A program made the translations under genes and the position numbers. This document shows, one piece after another, positions 22,945 through 35,020 of a stretch of 64,000 nt of DNA. The notes below the pieces were generated by a model. The model ran no database searches and had not been told where the DNA came from. It saw nothing but the letters and a program-made list of their open reading frames with translations. Every line of letters begins with the position of its first letter. The stretch's first letter is position 1. The stretch lies in contig OW203762.1 of the NCBI GenBank assembly GCA_934045905.1, forward strand, positions 14,850,345 through 14,914,344. The letters run 5' to 3'. This DNA is from Leuctra nigra. Taxonomy: Eukaryota > Arthropoda > Insecta > Plecoptera > Leuctridae.

Positions 22945-23400
22945 CCACCTCTGATCTGTTTGCCATGGAAATAAATGTGATCTCACATATTAGATTTTTA
23001 TCAATTTTATTCACGCAAATAAATGTCACTGTCACATAACAATAAATACAATCAAATATTTTTTTACAACAATAAAACTCAAATCACTAATATCAAATCA
23101 AATACAAAAAAAATTACAACAAAGACAACAAAGAACGTGCAGACTAAAACCCAACTCTTCATTCCAACTTAAAATTGTGCTGGTATTAAATAAACCAAAG
23201 TGAATTATTAACTTTAAGTTACTACAGTTTATGTTGTTCTACATAAACCATCTTACATTTTACTCCAACGAACAATGAAATACCCTGACTAAAACAGAGG
23301 TTCCTAGACATTTTTTGCCAAACTCCCAATTTTAATGTCGACGTTTCGGGTGTTAGAGTGTATACGGCTAACTATCAAACCTATGTGTCAACTCTCAGCT
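22945..23400. other. 3' flank of paralogue 2, no gene recognised
   Basis: AT-rich sequence downstream of the stop codon of paralogue 2 on the minus strand; probably its 3' untranslated region and flank. Confidence 0.4.
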
Positions 23401-25535
23401 CTATTTGCCAACACCAACACTCGCCAAGTAGCTACAAGGATTTCCATTAGGATTCCAAGCAATATACGTAGCAAAGTCCAATACGTGAACAGCAGAAGAA
23501 ATGGTCGGAATAATTGTTAAAATATTATTGTTACTGGTGGCATAATAACCGTTGGGGTCGCCGCTACTTGGAATTGGATACGTCAGATAATAAGTTTGAG
23601 TAGCCAATGAGAGATTGTAGATGTATAATTGAAACGCTAGGATGGAGGCTGCACTATTAGGAGAGCTACTAGGACCAGCGATAACTACCAGAGTATCCGA
23701 AAATCCAAGATTTAGGGTCGAAATGGTCAGATACATGGAGTTGGGGTAGTAGTAGCAAGATCCTACACAATTTTGAGTGGGGCTCAGGGCAGGATAGTCA
23801 CTGATGATGACCATACGGGAAGACGTGGGATAGCAGGGAGGCTGAACTGTTGGAGATGTAGCTGGGTTGTTGTTAGTAGTTTGAAGACTATTAAAATAGC
23901 TACAAGGATCTCCGTTAGGGTTTGCTGCAATGTACGCAGCATAGCCCGCAACGTTTGCAGCGGAAGATATTGTAGGAATCTGATTTAATAAGTTATAGTT
24001 GCTGATGGCAATAGCTCCGCTAGGGTCGCCACTATTTGGAACGGGATAGGTGAAGAAATAAGTTTTGGTAGTCTGGCCCAGTAGATAAATGAATTGCCAG
24101 TAATCTATGATCGAGCTTGCAGTATTAGGAGTACTGTATGGTCCAGCAATGATTATCAGGGTATCAGACATGCCCAGGTTTAGATCGAACACGTTCATAT
24201 ACTCGGAGTTGCTGTAATATGAGCAAGATCCTACGCAATTCGGAGATGCAATCTGAGGAGGATAGTCGCTGATGATGACGATACGAGATGTGGAGGTTAC
24301 ACAGCTACCAACAGCGGTCGTAGTTGTAGGCCCAGTTGTAGTTGTAGAAGTTGTAGTAGTAGTTGTAGGGGTGATAGTAGAGGTCGTTGTAGGGGTGGTT
24401 GTTGGAACAACAGCTGCAAAATAGCTACAAGGATCTCCGTTAGGATTTAATGCAATATACGCAGCATAGTCCTCGACATTCACATCATAAGATATGGTAG
24501 GAATCTGATTTAATATGTTATAGTTGCTTAAGGCATAAACACCATTGGGGTCGCCACTATTTGGAACAGGATAGGTGAAGAAATAAGTTTTGGTAGTCTG
24601 GCACAGGAGATAGATAAATTGCCAGTAATCTATGATCGAGCTTGCAGTATTAGGAGTACTGTATGGTCCAGCGATGATTATCAGGGTATCAGACATGCCC
24701 AGGTTTAGATCGAATACGTTCATATACTCGGAGTTGCTGTAATATGAGCAAGATCCTACGCAATTCGGAGATGCAATCTGAGGAGGATAGTCGCTGATGA
24801 TGACGATACGAGATGTGGAGGTTACACAGCTACCAACAGTAGTTGTAGTTGTAGGGGTAGTGGTAGTGGTAGGGGTTGGAGTGGTAGTGGTAGGGGTTGT
24901 AGTGGTGGTAGTGGTATGGGTTGTAGTGGTAGTGGTAGGGGTTGTAGTGGTAGTGGTAGGGGTTGTAGTGGTAGTGGTAGGGGTTGTAGTAGTGGTAGTG
25001 GTAGGGGTTGTAGTGGTAGTCGTAGGGGTTGTAGTAGTGGTAGTGGTTGGGGTTGTAGTGGTAGTCGTAGGGGTTGTAGTTGTAGTCGTAGGGGTTGTAG
25101 TAGTGGTAGTGGTTGGTGTGGTAGTAGTGGTTTTGGTAGTGGTAGTCGTAGGGGTTGTAGTGGTAGTGGTAGGGGTTGTAGTGGTTGTCGTAGGGGTTGT
25201 AGTAGTGGTAGTGGTTGGTGTGGTAGTAGTGGTTTTGGTAGTGGTAGTGGTAGGGGTTGTAGTGGTTGTCGTAGGGGTTGTAGTAGTGGTAGTGGTTGGT
25301 GTGGTAGTAGTGGTTTTGGTAGTGGTAGTGGTAGGGGTTGTAGTGGTTGTCGTAGGGGTTGTAGTAGTGGTAGTGGTTGGTGTGGTAGTAGTGGTTTTGG
25401 TAGTGGTAGTCGTAGGGGTTGTAGTGGTAGTGGTAGGGGTTGTAGTTGTAGTCGTAGGGGTTGTAGTACAGCCATTTCCATTTCCATTACATTTCCATTC
25501 TAGTGCACCTCGTACAGCTTGCAGATAGAGAACGG
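23401..25535 (-). CDS. Thr-rich secreted protein, paralogue 2, main exon
   Basis: The acceptor TTTCAG lies at 25536-25541. Two bases complete a codon begun at 29405, and 710 more codons follow to a TAG at 23401-23403, for a protein of about 720 residues. After the signal peptide (ending VLYLQAVRGA) comes LEWKCNGNGNGC, then about 210 residues of Thr/Pro/Lys, then three of the four-cysteine domains separated by a 40-residue Thr linker and a 20-residue linker. The first two domains are almost identical (SRIVIISDYPPQIASPNCVG); the third is diverged (SRMVIISDYPALSPTQNCVG) and ends ASVGVGK. The frame is open over the whole repeat-rich region with no internal Met before the first domain, so a start inside the domain is not needed. 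The function is unknown. Confidence 0.8.
24836..25470 (-). repeat. Thr/Pro coding repeat array of paralogue 2
   Basis: The N-terminal Thr-rich stretch is built from higher-order units marked by a Lys codon (TTTT on the + strand at 25131, 25233, 25314 and 25395): spacings of 102, 81 and 81 bp, all multiples of three. Within them shorter TTTTTP blocks repeat. All three frames on the + strand and a Leu/Pro/Gln frame on the minus strand are open because of the low complexity; only the Thr frame joins the domains and the signal peptide. Confidence 0.9.
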
Positions 25536-25653
25536 CTGAAACAAGTTCAGTAATAAAAATAATGTTCAGTAAAGAGAAAACGCAAATGTGATTTATTTGC
25601 TATGGCTTCTGAACTCTTGTATGTACAATGAAATGTGTTTTCAGTTGTGGGTA

Positions 25654-25654
<1 letters not shown>

Positions 25655-25685
<31 letters not shown>

Positions 25686-25743
25686 ATTATTAATTAATTA
25701 ATAAATGAATGAATGAATAAATAAATAAATAAATAAATAAATG
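25655..25743 (+). repeat. AAAT-type tetranucleotide microsatellite
   Basis: Two runs of AAATA/ATAA (25655-25683 and 25711-25743) flank a short TTAATTAATTAA and GAATGAATGAAT stretch. Confidence 0.9.
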
Positions 25744-25844
25744 AAAATTACTTATCGACACATTGTAATAATATTTCACTACTTTTTGGCTGAAGAGCGG
25801 TCCACATGTTATTGTTTGCAGCAACTCAGTTTTTTTAGTTTATC

Positions 25845-27100
<1,256 letters not shown>

Positions 27101-27275
27101 GGCAATTCTGTATGTATCTCATTGAGACGTGGTTTCGAGAAAAGAAATTGTGGGAGAAGAATAAAATTTAGTTTTTTGGAAATTTAGCTCCGTTCATGTA
27201 CAGTATACGATGTTACATAAAATCAAACATATTATGCTCACTTGAAATAAATACAAGGTATATTCACATTGAATT

Positions 27276-28181
27276 ATTGAGCGAGCGAAGCGAGCGACTC
27301 CTTTTGGTTTCATTTGGCACGGACCTCTTTTTTGTTTTGTTTTGTTTTGTCTGTTGTCTGCTCGTATACAGGTCGCACCGTTTATCCGATCGAGCTGAAA
27401 TTTTGCACACATGTCCAGACCAAATATGAGATTTGCAGACCCTAATTTTTTTGAAATCCCCTGATTGGTTCAAATTTAACAAAAAAAATCGATTGGTTGG
27501 TCCGATCAATTTGAAATTTTGACAAGTCATTACGACCAACATTTTCCCCAATCTTACAAAGTTTCAGCCAAATCCTCCTGTAGGTTAAAATTTAAAACCA
27601 TATTTCCTGTGTTTTTTGAAATTTAAACAAGAACCGATTTAACGATCAACTTATAACTTCGCATGATGGTTGGGACCAACATTATCTGCATTTTTGACTA
27701 TTTTCAGACAAATCTGTGTTTGAATCCAAAAGTTATTGACATTTTACGGAAATTTTGCGTGTTGGCTGTCAAATTTCTCGAAAATGTTGATCACCGCAAC
27801 TTTGACTCTTCATAGTTCCAAGGTAGTTACAGCAGAAACTTTCTATGAAACTGATAATGAACGTTCAACAGATCGATTTGATTTTGTGTTCACAAACACT
27901 AATATCATATGAGAGTCCCAGGTATATTTTTTGAAGGAGATCCTGTAATTTTTGAAAATTAACAAGGGACCGTTCAATCATAAAGGTTCAATCGATCAAC
28001 TTAAAACTTTGCATGGGTATTTGGACCAATATTTTAGGAATTTTTTGAGATTTTTATACAAGTCTGTGACGAAATTCTAAAATTGGCTTTTTATGACATT
28101 TTCGCTAGACAGAATTTCGGTTCGAGGTTTTGCGCGTATCCGTGCTCGCTCATCAACGTGTTACACAGAGCGTGTTCCTAG
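27276..28181 (+). mobile_element. Helitron family 1 copy
   Basis: It starts ATTGAGCGAGCGAAGCGAGC and ends with CATCAACGTGTTACACAGAG, then CGTGTTC, then CTAG at 28178-28181 and T. The 906-bp interior has no ORF but shares CCGATCGAGCTGAAATTTTG and GCAGACCCTAATTTTTTTGA with the copies at 22021 and 38232. Confidence 0.82.
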
Positions 28182-28278
28182 TTAATCATAATTTGTGTGT
28201 ATTTATAAATTAAACATAAATTCACCTATTTCCTACAATAAATCCAAATCAATACTTCAAACCAGTCAACGTCGTCTG

Positions 28279-28676
28279 CAGACGAAATTGGTTTAATTGT
28301 TTAATCTAACGGCTAATCTAACGGCACCCAACGGCTGGTGTGTTGGATACCTCGGTTCTCGTTAGATCACCGAGGTTAAGCAACATTGAGCGCGGTCAGA
28401 GGTTGGATGGGTGACCATTCAACTCTGCCCCAGAGACTGGGGTGTTTGGGGGTCAGTGTGACGACCTCCCTCCACCTGTTATCAGTCTCTCGACGGCGCG
28501 GGTTGTGGAGGCCTGTGCTGTGAATGTTACACCGTCCTTCGGAAGGGACGTTAAGCCGTTGGTCCCCTTGGTATCTTTCGTCAGGAGTAGGCTACATGCC
28601 GGTACCGGGTTTCCTCTCCTCCCTTCTCTATATTACATTCTCACTAGTGGAGCCTGGCTCTGTTGAGAATAAAGAC

Positions 28677-28720
<44 letters not shown>

Positions 28721-28769
28721 CTGATTTTTAGATCTAAAAAAACATTAAAAATTAAACCAATTTCGTCTG
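28279..28769. mobile_element. TIR element carrying the 5S-derived SINE
   Basis: CAGACGAAATTGGTTTAATT (28279-28298) is repeated exactly in inverted form at 28750-28769. Nearly everything between is the SINE, so either the SINE inserted into a small MITE or the SINE was captured. No target duplication is obvious. Confidence 0.65.
28323..28720 (+). mobile_element. 5S rRNA-derived SINE (SINE3 class) with TAA tail
   Basis: The head resembles 5S rRNA over about 100 bp: CCCAACGGCTGG, CGGTTCTCGTTAGATCACCG, AGGTTAAGCAAC and TTGGATGGGTGACC. The last two cover the internal box A and box C of the 5S polymerase III promoter. Next come a body of about 230 bp (ending GAGAATAAAGACT) and a TAA repeat tail of about 14 units to 28720. 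A functional 5S gene would have ended after some 120 bp and would not carry this body and tail, and the head is diverged. Confidence 0.88.
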
Positions 28770-28849
28770 AGTTATACCTGTATACTTTAATCATTTGTAA
28801 CTCTTTCCCTATTAAACAAATATTATGTTTGATACTCACACAAATTAAA

Positions 28850-29404
28850 TTTTGTTATGTTTTCTAAAATAAGTACAAATTTCAGAACAGTTTCAGAACA
28901 GTTATCAACAGTTTTGATATATAGTGACTCCTCAAACAGGTGAATTTTTATTTTGCACCACCCAGTATAAGTATGTCAAAATGTACCTTCAAAGATATTT
29001 AAAATATAATCACTACTTCTTTTATGAATGCGTTAGTTTATCTTTAAAGAGGTTCTCAAGGTCTGTACAGGAACATATTTTACATCATATTAATTAGCAT
29101 GCAATACGAAGGTTACGCGTTACGCCAAGCGTTTTCTAGTTTACTTTATGAATTCTCATCTCACGAAGTTCTTAGAAGTTCTTTTAGAAGTTCTCTTTTA
29201 CCCACTGAATAATTTTTCTTATTTGACACGGTTTTAATGATTTTTTGGGGGAAATCCATTACTTCGTTTGGTTTGTAACGTAAATAACACACAAAAAATA
29301 TGAGATCTTGGGCTATTCTTGTGAATGATGTATCTCTGCTGTCATAAAATAGGTATATCTCTTTTTTTGATTATACAATTTATTTCTGGAATAAAGTGAC
29401 TTAC
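28850..29404. other. Intronic DNA of paralogue 2 with repeat fragments
   Basis: 28850-28975 is a diverged copy of the repeat at 12960-13075. 29095-29145 holds a decayed Helitron 3' end (GGTTACGCGTTACGCCAAGC, then GTTTTCTAG). No exon is seen apart from the signal-peptide exon at 29405. Confidence 0.55.
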
Positions 29405-29432
29405 CCAATAACACAAAGATAATTAACTTCAT
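29405..29432 (-). CDS. Thr-rich secreted protein, paralogue 2, signal-peptide exon
   Basis: The 28-bp coding exon runs from ATG (29430-29432) through KLIIFVLL plus one base to a GTAAGT donor. Spliced to 25535 it forms an Ala codon and gives MKLIIFVLLAVLYLQAVRGA, a strong signal peptide. Exon length, phase, the ATG context and the leader are all shared with paralogue 1. The 3.9-kb intron contains two Helitron copies, the long TCTG microsatellite and a 5S-derived SINE. Confidence 0.78.
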
Positions 29433-29479
29433 GGTGATTGGTAGAACTGGTAGCTTGGTAGGTAGACGAATTCTTCTTC

Positions 29480-29522
29480 ACCCTGACTGCCAAATAACCT
29501 ACGACGCGAACTGCTTTATACC
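29480..29522 (-). promoter_or_regulatory. TATA-box promoter and conserved leader of paralogue 2
   Basis: On the minus strand GGTATAAAGCAG begins at 29522, about 90 bp before the ATG. The leader phrases GGGTGAAGAAG and CGTCTACCTACC are shared with paralogue 1. The TATA box followed by GCAGT is the same in both (TATATAAGCAGT and TATAAAGCAGTT). Confidence 0.65.
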
Positions 29523-29539
29523 TGATTTTATCTGACCAG

Positions 29540-31170
29540 CAAAACCATTATAATAGTTATCACAGTTTCACGCTGATTATGCACCTAATTAATGAAATTC
29601 TGAAAATTTTTAACAATAAACATGTTGCTTTCTGAATATGGTAATAAAAATAAGTAGCTTTTTAAATACTACTTATCTTTCTGATAGACCAAAATGACCT
29701 TAAGGGAAAAAATGATAAAATATTAAATTGAAACGATTTTTTTTATTATAAGGTTTAATTTGATTTTCAACAAGTATTGCATATGAATCTTACAGTTATT
29801 TTATAATTATAAAATATATTACTATAATTCAAATCAAATCTAATCATTTCCACTATTTTTTTTTATGGATTGAACCAATGTTGTATCCCATTTAACAATT
29901 CAATTCAATTTTGGAATTTGGAATTTTTCAATGTGTTTTTCATAACGAGTTTTTCATTAGGAGTTTTTCATAACCTTAATTTAATTAATTATTGAGCAAA
30001 TGATTCCTTTGACTTTTGAAGCACACATTGTTTTTTGTATTTTTTTGTACGTACTGGTCGCCCGAATCTCCGATACGCAGACATCTACGGACCATCTCTT
30101 GAGGGTGCAGCCCTATTTGTTTAAAATCCGTTGATTGGTTTAAACTAAAAGTAAATTGGTATCTTTACATTGGTTGGTCCACGATTAATTTAAAATTTTC
30201 CCAAATCATTGCGACTAACATTGTCTCAAGTCTTAAAAAGTTTCAGCCAAATCCTCATATTGATTAAAATTTCAAAAATCTTCCAATTGGTAACAAATCA
30301 AAATGCGTCGATTAAGTTCACATTTGGCATGGTTATCAAAATCAACATAATCTCTTATTTTACACATTCTCAACCCAATCGGTCAAGTATTTACAGATTT
30401 GTTGCCTTTTTAATAGTTCAGAAAGAAATTGTCAAAAGAGATTTTCTGAAAAGTTCACGTCACGACACATGGATCTTTTATCAGTTCTTCCACCAGAGAG
30501 GTAGGACCAGAGTATATGTACACTAGAAAAATAAACACGGTATTGGATAGAAAATAATTGGCTGATAAAGATGTGATGGCAATGGCATCATCCCATGAAG
30601 TCTGTGCAAACGCATAATCTAACTCTTGGTGAGCTTTGATTTCATTGATAATATCAAGGATTGATTGTCAAGGAACCAAGGAACCTGACCAGCCAATCCG
30701 TTTCGTTCCAATACCGTTTTTCAATAGGGTTGTTCACGCAAAACTATTGTAGATGGCGCTGATGTTCTAATCGTCCGAGAGAGAGCCAATCAAAATGCAT
30801 CTAGCGGAATGGAAGGTTTTTAAACCTTGGCGGGAGTTTGATTCAGAGATCTTGGATTCAGAGACCAACCAATCAGAGTGAGACACCTCCAATGCCGCTA
30901 GCGCTGCGAGTGAGAGCAAATGGCAGTGAACAACCACATTGGTTTTGATTGGACCTCAATATTATCTATGGAGATTGAAAAGTTGCAAAGAAAATCTTAT
31001 CATAGATCAGGTGTTTGGCTGGAGATGTTGCACATATCAGAGATCGCTCATCAATGTGTTACACTGAGCGTGTTCATAGTATTATGGAATACAACAATAA
31101 CGTAACTCATACTAAAGCAATATTCACTCTAAGGACCAGTCTTTATTATTCTGCTAACTTTTTAGTAGTT
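29540..31170 (+). other. Upstream flank of paralogue 2 with decayed Helitron and repeats
   Basis: No gene is seen. From about 30045 to 31080 there are decayed Helitron phrases (AATCCGTTGATTGGTTTAAA, TTTCAGCCAAATCCTC) and a degenerate terminus ATCAATGTGTTACACTGAGC then GTGTTCATAG. Inside lie the repeat segments shared with 18233-19350. Confidence 0.5.
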
Positions 31171-31175
31171 GATTG

Positions 31176-32418
31176 TGAAACCTGCGGGATTTGGCTCAGA
31201 GGGTAGAACACAAAGAATCAGCAATATTATAATCTGTTTATTACAAAGAAAATAAATGTTCATTGATGTGAAAAGAGCAATCAAAAATTATGAAACAATA
31301 TTACGTTCGATACGTCGGCAGTAGTGATGATGTCGTCTGGTTTGTTTACTTCCGCGTAAACAAGTGAATGGCGTTGACTCTTGCGTAGTGTGTCCAGTGA
31401 ACTCCAGTCCACCAGCAGAATGAAATGACTGGATATGTCACCTCCTTCAGCTGCGATGCGATGATGTCGTCTAATAACCCCTTGGTTACCAGGACGTCCA
31501 GCAGTCCGTGCACAAGGAGTGACCTCCTCGAGCAGTTGGATCAAGTTGGCTCAGGCTGATGACGTTCGTGGCTGCAGACTCGTCGGTTTCTCCCGGAGTT
31601 GCAATTCACTAACTTTTATACTTTAACATTTACTGACTTTAATGTTGAAACTGTTCAGTTGATCACTTGTAACTTGAAATTGTCTTAATGCGATATTATT
31701 TGCCTCAGCATTAGGCTTGAAGTTTGAATTTACTGGGTTGACGTTTATACAAAAATGTTATTTTAATGTTTACCTTCGATCACATCGGCACTGTCTCGCT
31801 GAAATTATACTATCTTGCGTGCACAAGGCTTCACGGTTCGCAAGGCAGGTCTCACTGCTCTGAGAAAACTCCGACTGATGAAGTTTGGCTGGTAGCTTGA
31901 CGTTTTATACCCTCTCACCTCGGTTTACCGCCAAAGAATATGATTGGTTGGTTTCGTACACGTGGTAGCTATTTTTAGGCATTCTGTCATCTCGGAAACG
32001 CGCGAAACGACTTTCTTTCTGCACGTAAGCCCATGCTTTTCTTGGAATCACTGAAAACTAGTCTAGCTGACTGGTTTTGTAGCGTTATCACAATGACTGG
32101 TTCACTTGTTATTACGTGGTGACATCACAATTTAGGTAAGGTCACATACTTTTTATATGGATTCACTCACTTTCTTGATATAATTGCACATTGTTAAACT
32201 TATTTGATTCCTCGTTATATTTTTGTCTATATTTTGATTGCTATTTAAATTTAAGATTGTAAGTTTACATAATGATTCTAATTAATTACTTTGTGATCAG
32301 TTAACCTTGACTCTAAGAATGCCATGCTACAAGCTTGTTCATTCTTTAAACCTATTTCAAGCAAACATTATTATTTTTTAAAGTTAATTTTCTAACCTAG
32401 ATAGGCCAACTTGTTACA
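31176..32418 (-). mobile_element. 3' LTR of a minus-strand LTR retrotransposon
   Basis: On the minus strand the repeat begins TGTAACAAGTTGGCCTATCT at 32418 and ends ...GGTTTCA at 31176, the usual TG...CA ends. It is preceded by a purine-rich tract (AAGAATTCAGGGGGCTC), as expected upstream of a 3' LTR. The first 163 bp (32256-32418) are nearly identical to 34708-34868. CAAT follows the 3' end (31172-31175) and also precedes the other copy (34869-34872), which fits a 4-bp target duplication. A polyadenylation-type AATAAA lies near its end. The length, about 1.24 kb, assumes these ends. Confidence 0.65.
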
Positions 32419-32759
32419 GAGCCCCCTGAATTCTTGTTGTTCACCTTTTGAATGAAGTCAAATTTGAAATACATTGAAATTTTGAATGAGAAAATGGTGA
32501 TAAAACAAGGATTCACATAGAGACTGGACTATCTAGCAGGAATAATTTCTTCCTTTTGACAAACAAAAAGTTTCCCTCAACAGATGCAAGTTTATTTCCG
32601 CTTACAGCTGTCTAATCAAAACCTGAATGAATGAACTCACCCCTCCACCTACCAAAACAAAAACAAACCTCATCCTACTTCCCGGAAACGATGCTCAACT
32701 CAACCCTCTCTCTTATCACAGTCCCGTTATTGGCCTAGTGACCTACTTTTGCTGGGTCA

Positions 32760-34547
32760 TCATACCTCGACCATAACATCAACATTGCTGTTGTCATCAG
32801 TAGGAATCAGCTGCTCGACGTATTGTTTTTCTATCTTCCGTCCATGATCGAATGGGAATGAAACTTTGGCATCTTCTTGAACATCTTGCGTTGGCCCTAT
32901 TGAAATTACCTCAACTAGGTGTGTCCAGAAGAATTCTTCACGCTTATTCCTTGCAGTGGTCGATGTATAAGTTTCATTTTCTTTCTTGACTACTGTTTCA
33001 GTTTCTTCGTTACTTTCTTCGTCTTGAAAGTCTTTATCTTCAATTTGTAGAGATTCTTGCATCAACGGACATGTAATCTTCATTATTTCTTCGTATGCAA
33101 TTTCTTCGAGCATTTCCATGTTTGCTACGTAATCGAAGGGTTGTATTTTCTCGTCATAACTGGTTTCGGTCAACTCGTCGTTCAATGTTATTAATAACTC
33201 GTCATTCACTCGTTCAGTAATACTTGCGGCTGGAATCGAACTAAGCTCCGCACAAAAGTTGTAATTTTCGCTCTTCTCAAATTCTTGGACAAAACTAGAC
33301 TCGGACTTAACTAATTGTTCTTGATCTGCTGCTTTTTCTGTAATAACTATGGTTTCCGTAACCATCTCAATAATCTCAATATTCTCAATATCTTCAAGAT
33401 TCTCAATAATCTTCAAATCTTCAATACGACCTTTGCGTCTGAAATCAACAAATTCTTCCTCCTCCAAATTCAATTCAACAACAACATTACAGTTCAGATC
33501 CTCCACACAACAAACAGTCTCCATTTCATCGCCGTCAAACTCAATATTGACCAAGGCTTGTCTAGTCACCTCAAATTCTTCATTTTCATCTCGTGAATTG
33601 TTCACGGTTTCCTCTGCAACTCCCTGTACCAAACATTCTGGAATGACTTCATCTTCGAACGATTCGTTTTCTTGACTCTCTGCTTTCTTTACAGCGTCTT
33701 CTTTAACACCTTCAATGACAACTTCACATGTCTTCAGCTGGTCTAAATCTTCTTGCTCTTTCGTGATGACGTCGTTGTTCTGCAACTCAACTTTCTCAAC
33801 TTCAAATTGTTCACTGGTTTCTTCGAAATTATCTTGTGGAAGTATAATCTCGGCATCTTCTTCAATTTTCTCTCGTACTGAAATATCAGCGATTTCAACA
33901 CGATCCTGACTCTGAATCTTCGTTTCTTCTTCTTCCTTCTTCTGTGTCTTGGGCAGACAAAAATCTTGAACATCTTCTTGTGACGTTGTAACCTCATAAA
34001 TACTTTCTTCAACTTGGTCAGGGTGCTCACAGCTCTGCTCAGAATTCACATCTGATTGCAACCTATTGCAGACAACTTCTTCTTCTTCTTCTCTCGTTGA
34101 AACATCTGCTTCGAATGCAGCGTCTTTCTCCAGTTCATCCTTCCATTTTCTTGAAACTTCACGGACGTATTCTATGAGATTTACGCGTTCCCAATGCCAC
34201 AATTGCTTCAAATCTTCACTTTCCGAATCTGCATAATCATCATAATATTCTGCTCCGTACACGTGGTCATCATATTCGGAACTTTGCTTGGGATACGTTT
34301 CCTCTGCTTCATATTTGTATTCCCAATTTCTTTCCCAATTTTCGTCTTGTTTCTCGTATCTCCTAAGTAATTCTGCCCTTGCCCTTTTACTAATCTGCGC
34401 ATTTTCTTCTGTCCTGTCGTGACAAATACTCATCAACTCTTCCTCATCCAATGTAGCAAATTCTTTCATCGTCCATTTTTCTTCTCTTCTTCTTTCAAAT
34501 TCTATATAGATTCTTCTTGACAATTCATCAATTCGTTCTGTTCTCAT
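32760..34547 (-). CDS. Glu-rich 595-residue protein of unknown function
   Basis: This is an uninterrupted frame. I place the start at ATG 34545-34547 (MRTERIDELSRRIYIEFERR), because the 15 codons upstream in frame are part of a repeat arm (MAGIFTRSVFSGYHL on the TTG-start reading). The N-terminal 110 residues are charged and helical, with LDEEELMSICHDRTEENAQI and ARAELLRRYEKQDENWERNW; a Tyr/Asp-rich stretch follows (YDDHVYGAEYYDDYADSESE). The rest is strongly acidic, with Glu/Val/Ile-rich runs such as IENLEDIENIEIIEMVTETI, and likely unstructured or coiled. I do not recognise a family. It lies between LTR remnants on the same strand, 340 bp before the polypurine tract, so it may be the last ORF of the element or a host gene trapped by it. 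Lack of stops over 596 codons suggests recent activity. Confidence 0.65.
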   Translation of the reverse strand: MRTERIDELSRRIYIEFERRREEKWTMKEFATLDEEELMSICHDRTEENAQISKRARAELLRRYEKQDENWERNWEYKYEAEETYPKQSSEYDDHVYGAEYYDDYADSESEDLKQLWHWERVNLIEYVREVSRKWKDELEKDAAFEADVSTREEEEEVVCNRLQSDVNSEQSCEHPDQVEESIYEVTTSQEDVQDFCLPKTQKKEEEETKIQSQDRVEIADISVREKIEEDAEIILPQDNFEETSEQFEVEKVELQNNDVITKEQEDLDQLKTCEVVIEGVKEDAVKKAESQENESFEDEVIPECLVQGVAEETVNNSRDENEEFEVTRQALVNIEFDGDEMETVCCVEDLNCNVVVELNLEEEEFVDFRRKGRIEDLKIIENLEDIENIEIIEMVTETIVITEKAADQEQLVKSESSFVQEFEKSENYNFCAELSSIPAASITERVNDELLITLNDELTETSYDEKIQPFDYVANMEMLEEIAYEEIMKITCPLMQESLQIEDKDFQDEESNEETETVVKKENETYTSTTARNKREEFFWTHLVEVISIGPTQDVQEDAKVSFPFDHGRKIEKQYVEQLIPTDDNSNVDVMVEV

Positions 34548-34556
34548 TAAATGGTA

Positions 34557-34703
34557 CCCAGAAAAAACACTCCGTGTAAAAATACCAGCCAAGTCTCTTT
34601 AACTATAAAAAAAAATAGAAGAAATCTAAAAATTCAGCACTGAAAAGGAGTGATATCAAAAAAGGAGCCAAGTCAACGAATTTTCCAAATTTTAATCGTA
34701 CCA
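34557..34703 (-). repeat. Single arm of the composite palindrome
   Basis: CCCAGAAAAAACACTCCGTG, TACCAGCCAAGTCTCTTTAA, and GGAGTGATATCAAAAAAGGA match the left palindrome arms at 15982 and 44443. No second arm follows. It is flanked by ATGGTAC and GTACCAT. It supplies the sequence immediately upstream of the 595-residue ORF. Confidence 0.85.
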
Positions 34704-34707
34704 TTAT

Positions 34708-34868
34708 TGTAAGTTTACATAATGATTCTAATTAATTACTTTGTGTTCAGTTAACCTTGACTCTAAGAATGCCATGCTACAAGCTTGTTCATTCTTTAAA
34801 CCTATTTCAAGCAAACATTATTATTTTTTAAAGTTAATTTTCTAACCTAGATAGGCCAACTTGTTACA
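34708..34868 (-). mobile_element. Truncated 5' LTR
   Basis: 161 bp identical, apart from a base or two, to the first part of the LTR at 32256-32418. On the minus strand it starts TGTAACAAGTTGG at 34868 with CAAT outside. About 1.08 kb of this LTR, the primer-binding site and gag-pol are missing. Confidence 0.7.
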
Positions 34869-35020
34869 ATTGTATTGAATAATCAACATACAATATTTCG
34901 TTCAAATATTCGTTCATGACAACAACCAATGGCATTCCTAGAATGACAGTGTTAACTTTTTTACTGGTTTTAGCAGAATATTAAGAAACTGACCCTAAGT
35001 ATTGTTACAGATTTAACTAA

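Noticed and set aside
24797..25528. Val-rich, Gly/Ser/Cys-rich and Leu/Pro/Gln-rich frames opposite or beside the Thr-rich arrays (also 11447-11881 and 62099-62447)
   Set aside because: Low-complexity shadows. Only the minus-strand Thr frame connects to the signal peptide and conserved domains.
28323..28440. Functional 5S rRNA gene
   Set aside because: The 5S-like part is diverged, and it continues into a SINE body with a TAA tail.
34548..34592. Extra 15 N-terminal residues of the acidic ORF
   Set aside because: They are encoded by the repeat arm from a TTG. The first ATG is at 34547, so I start there.
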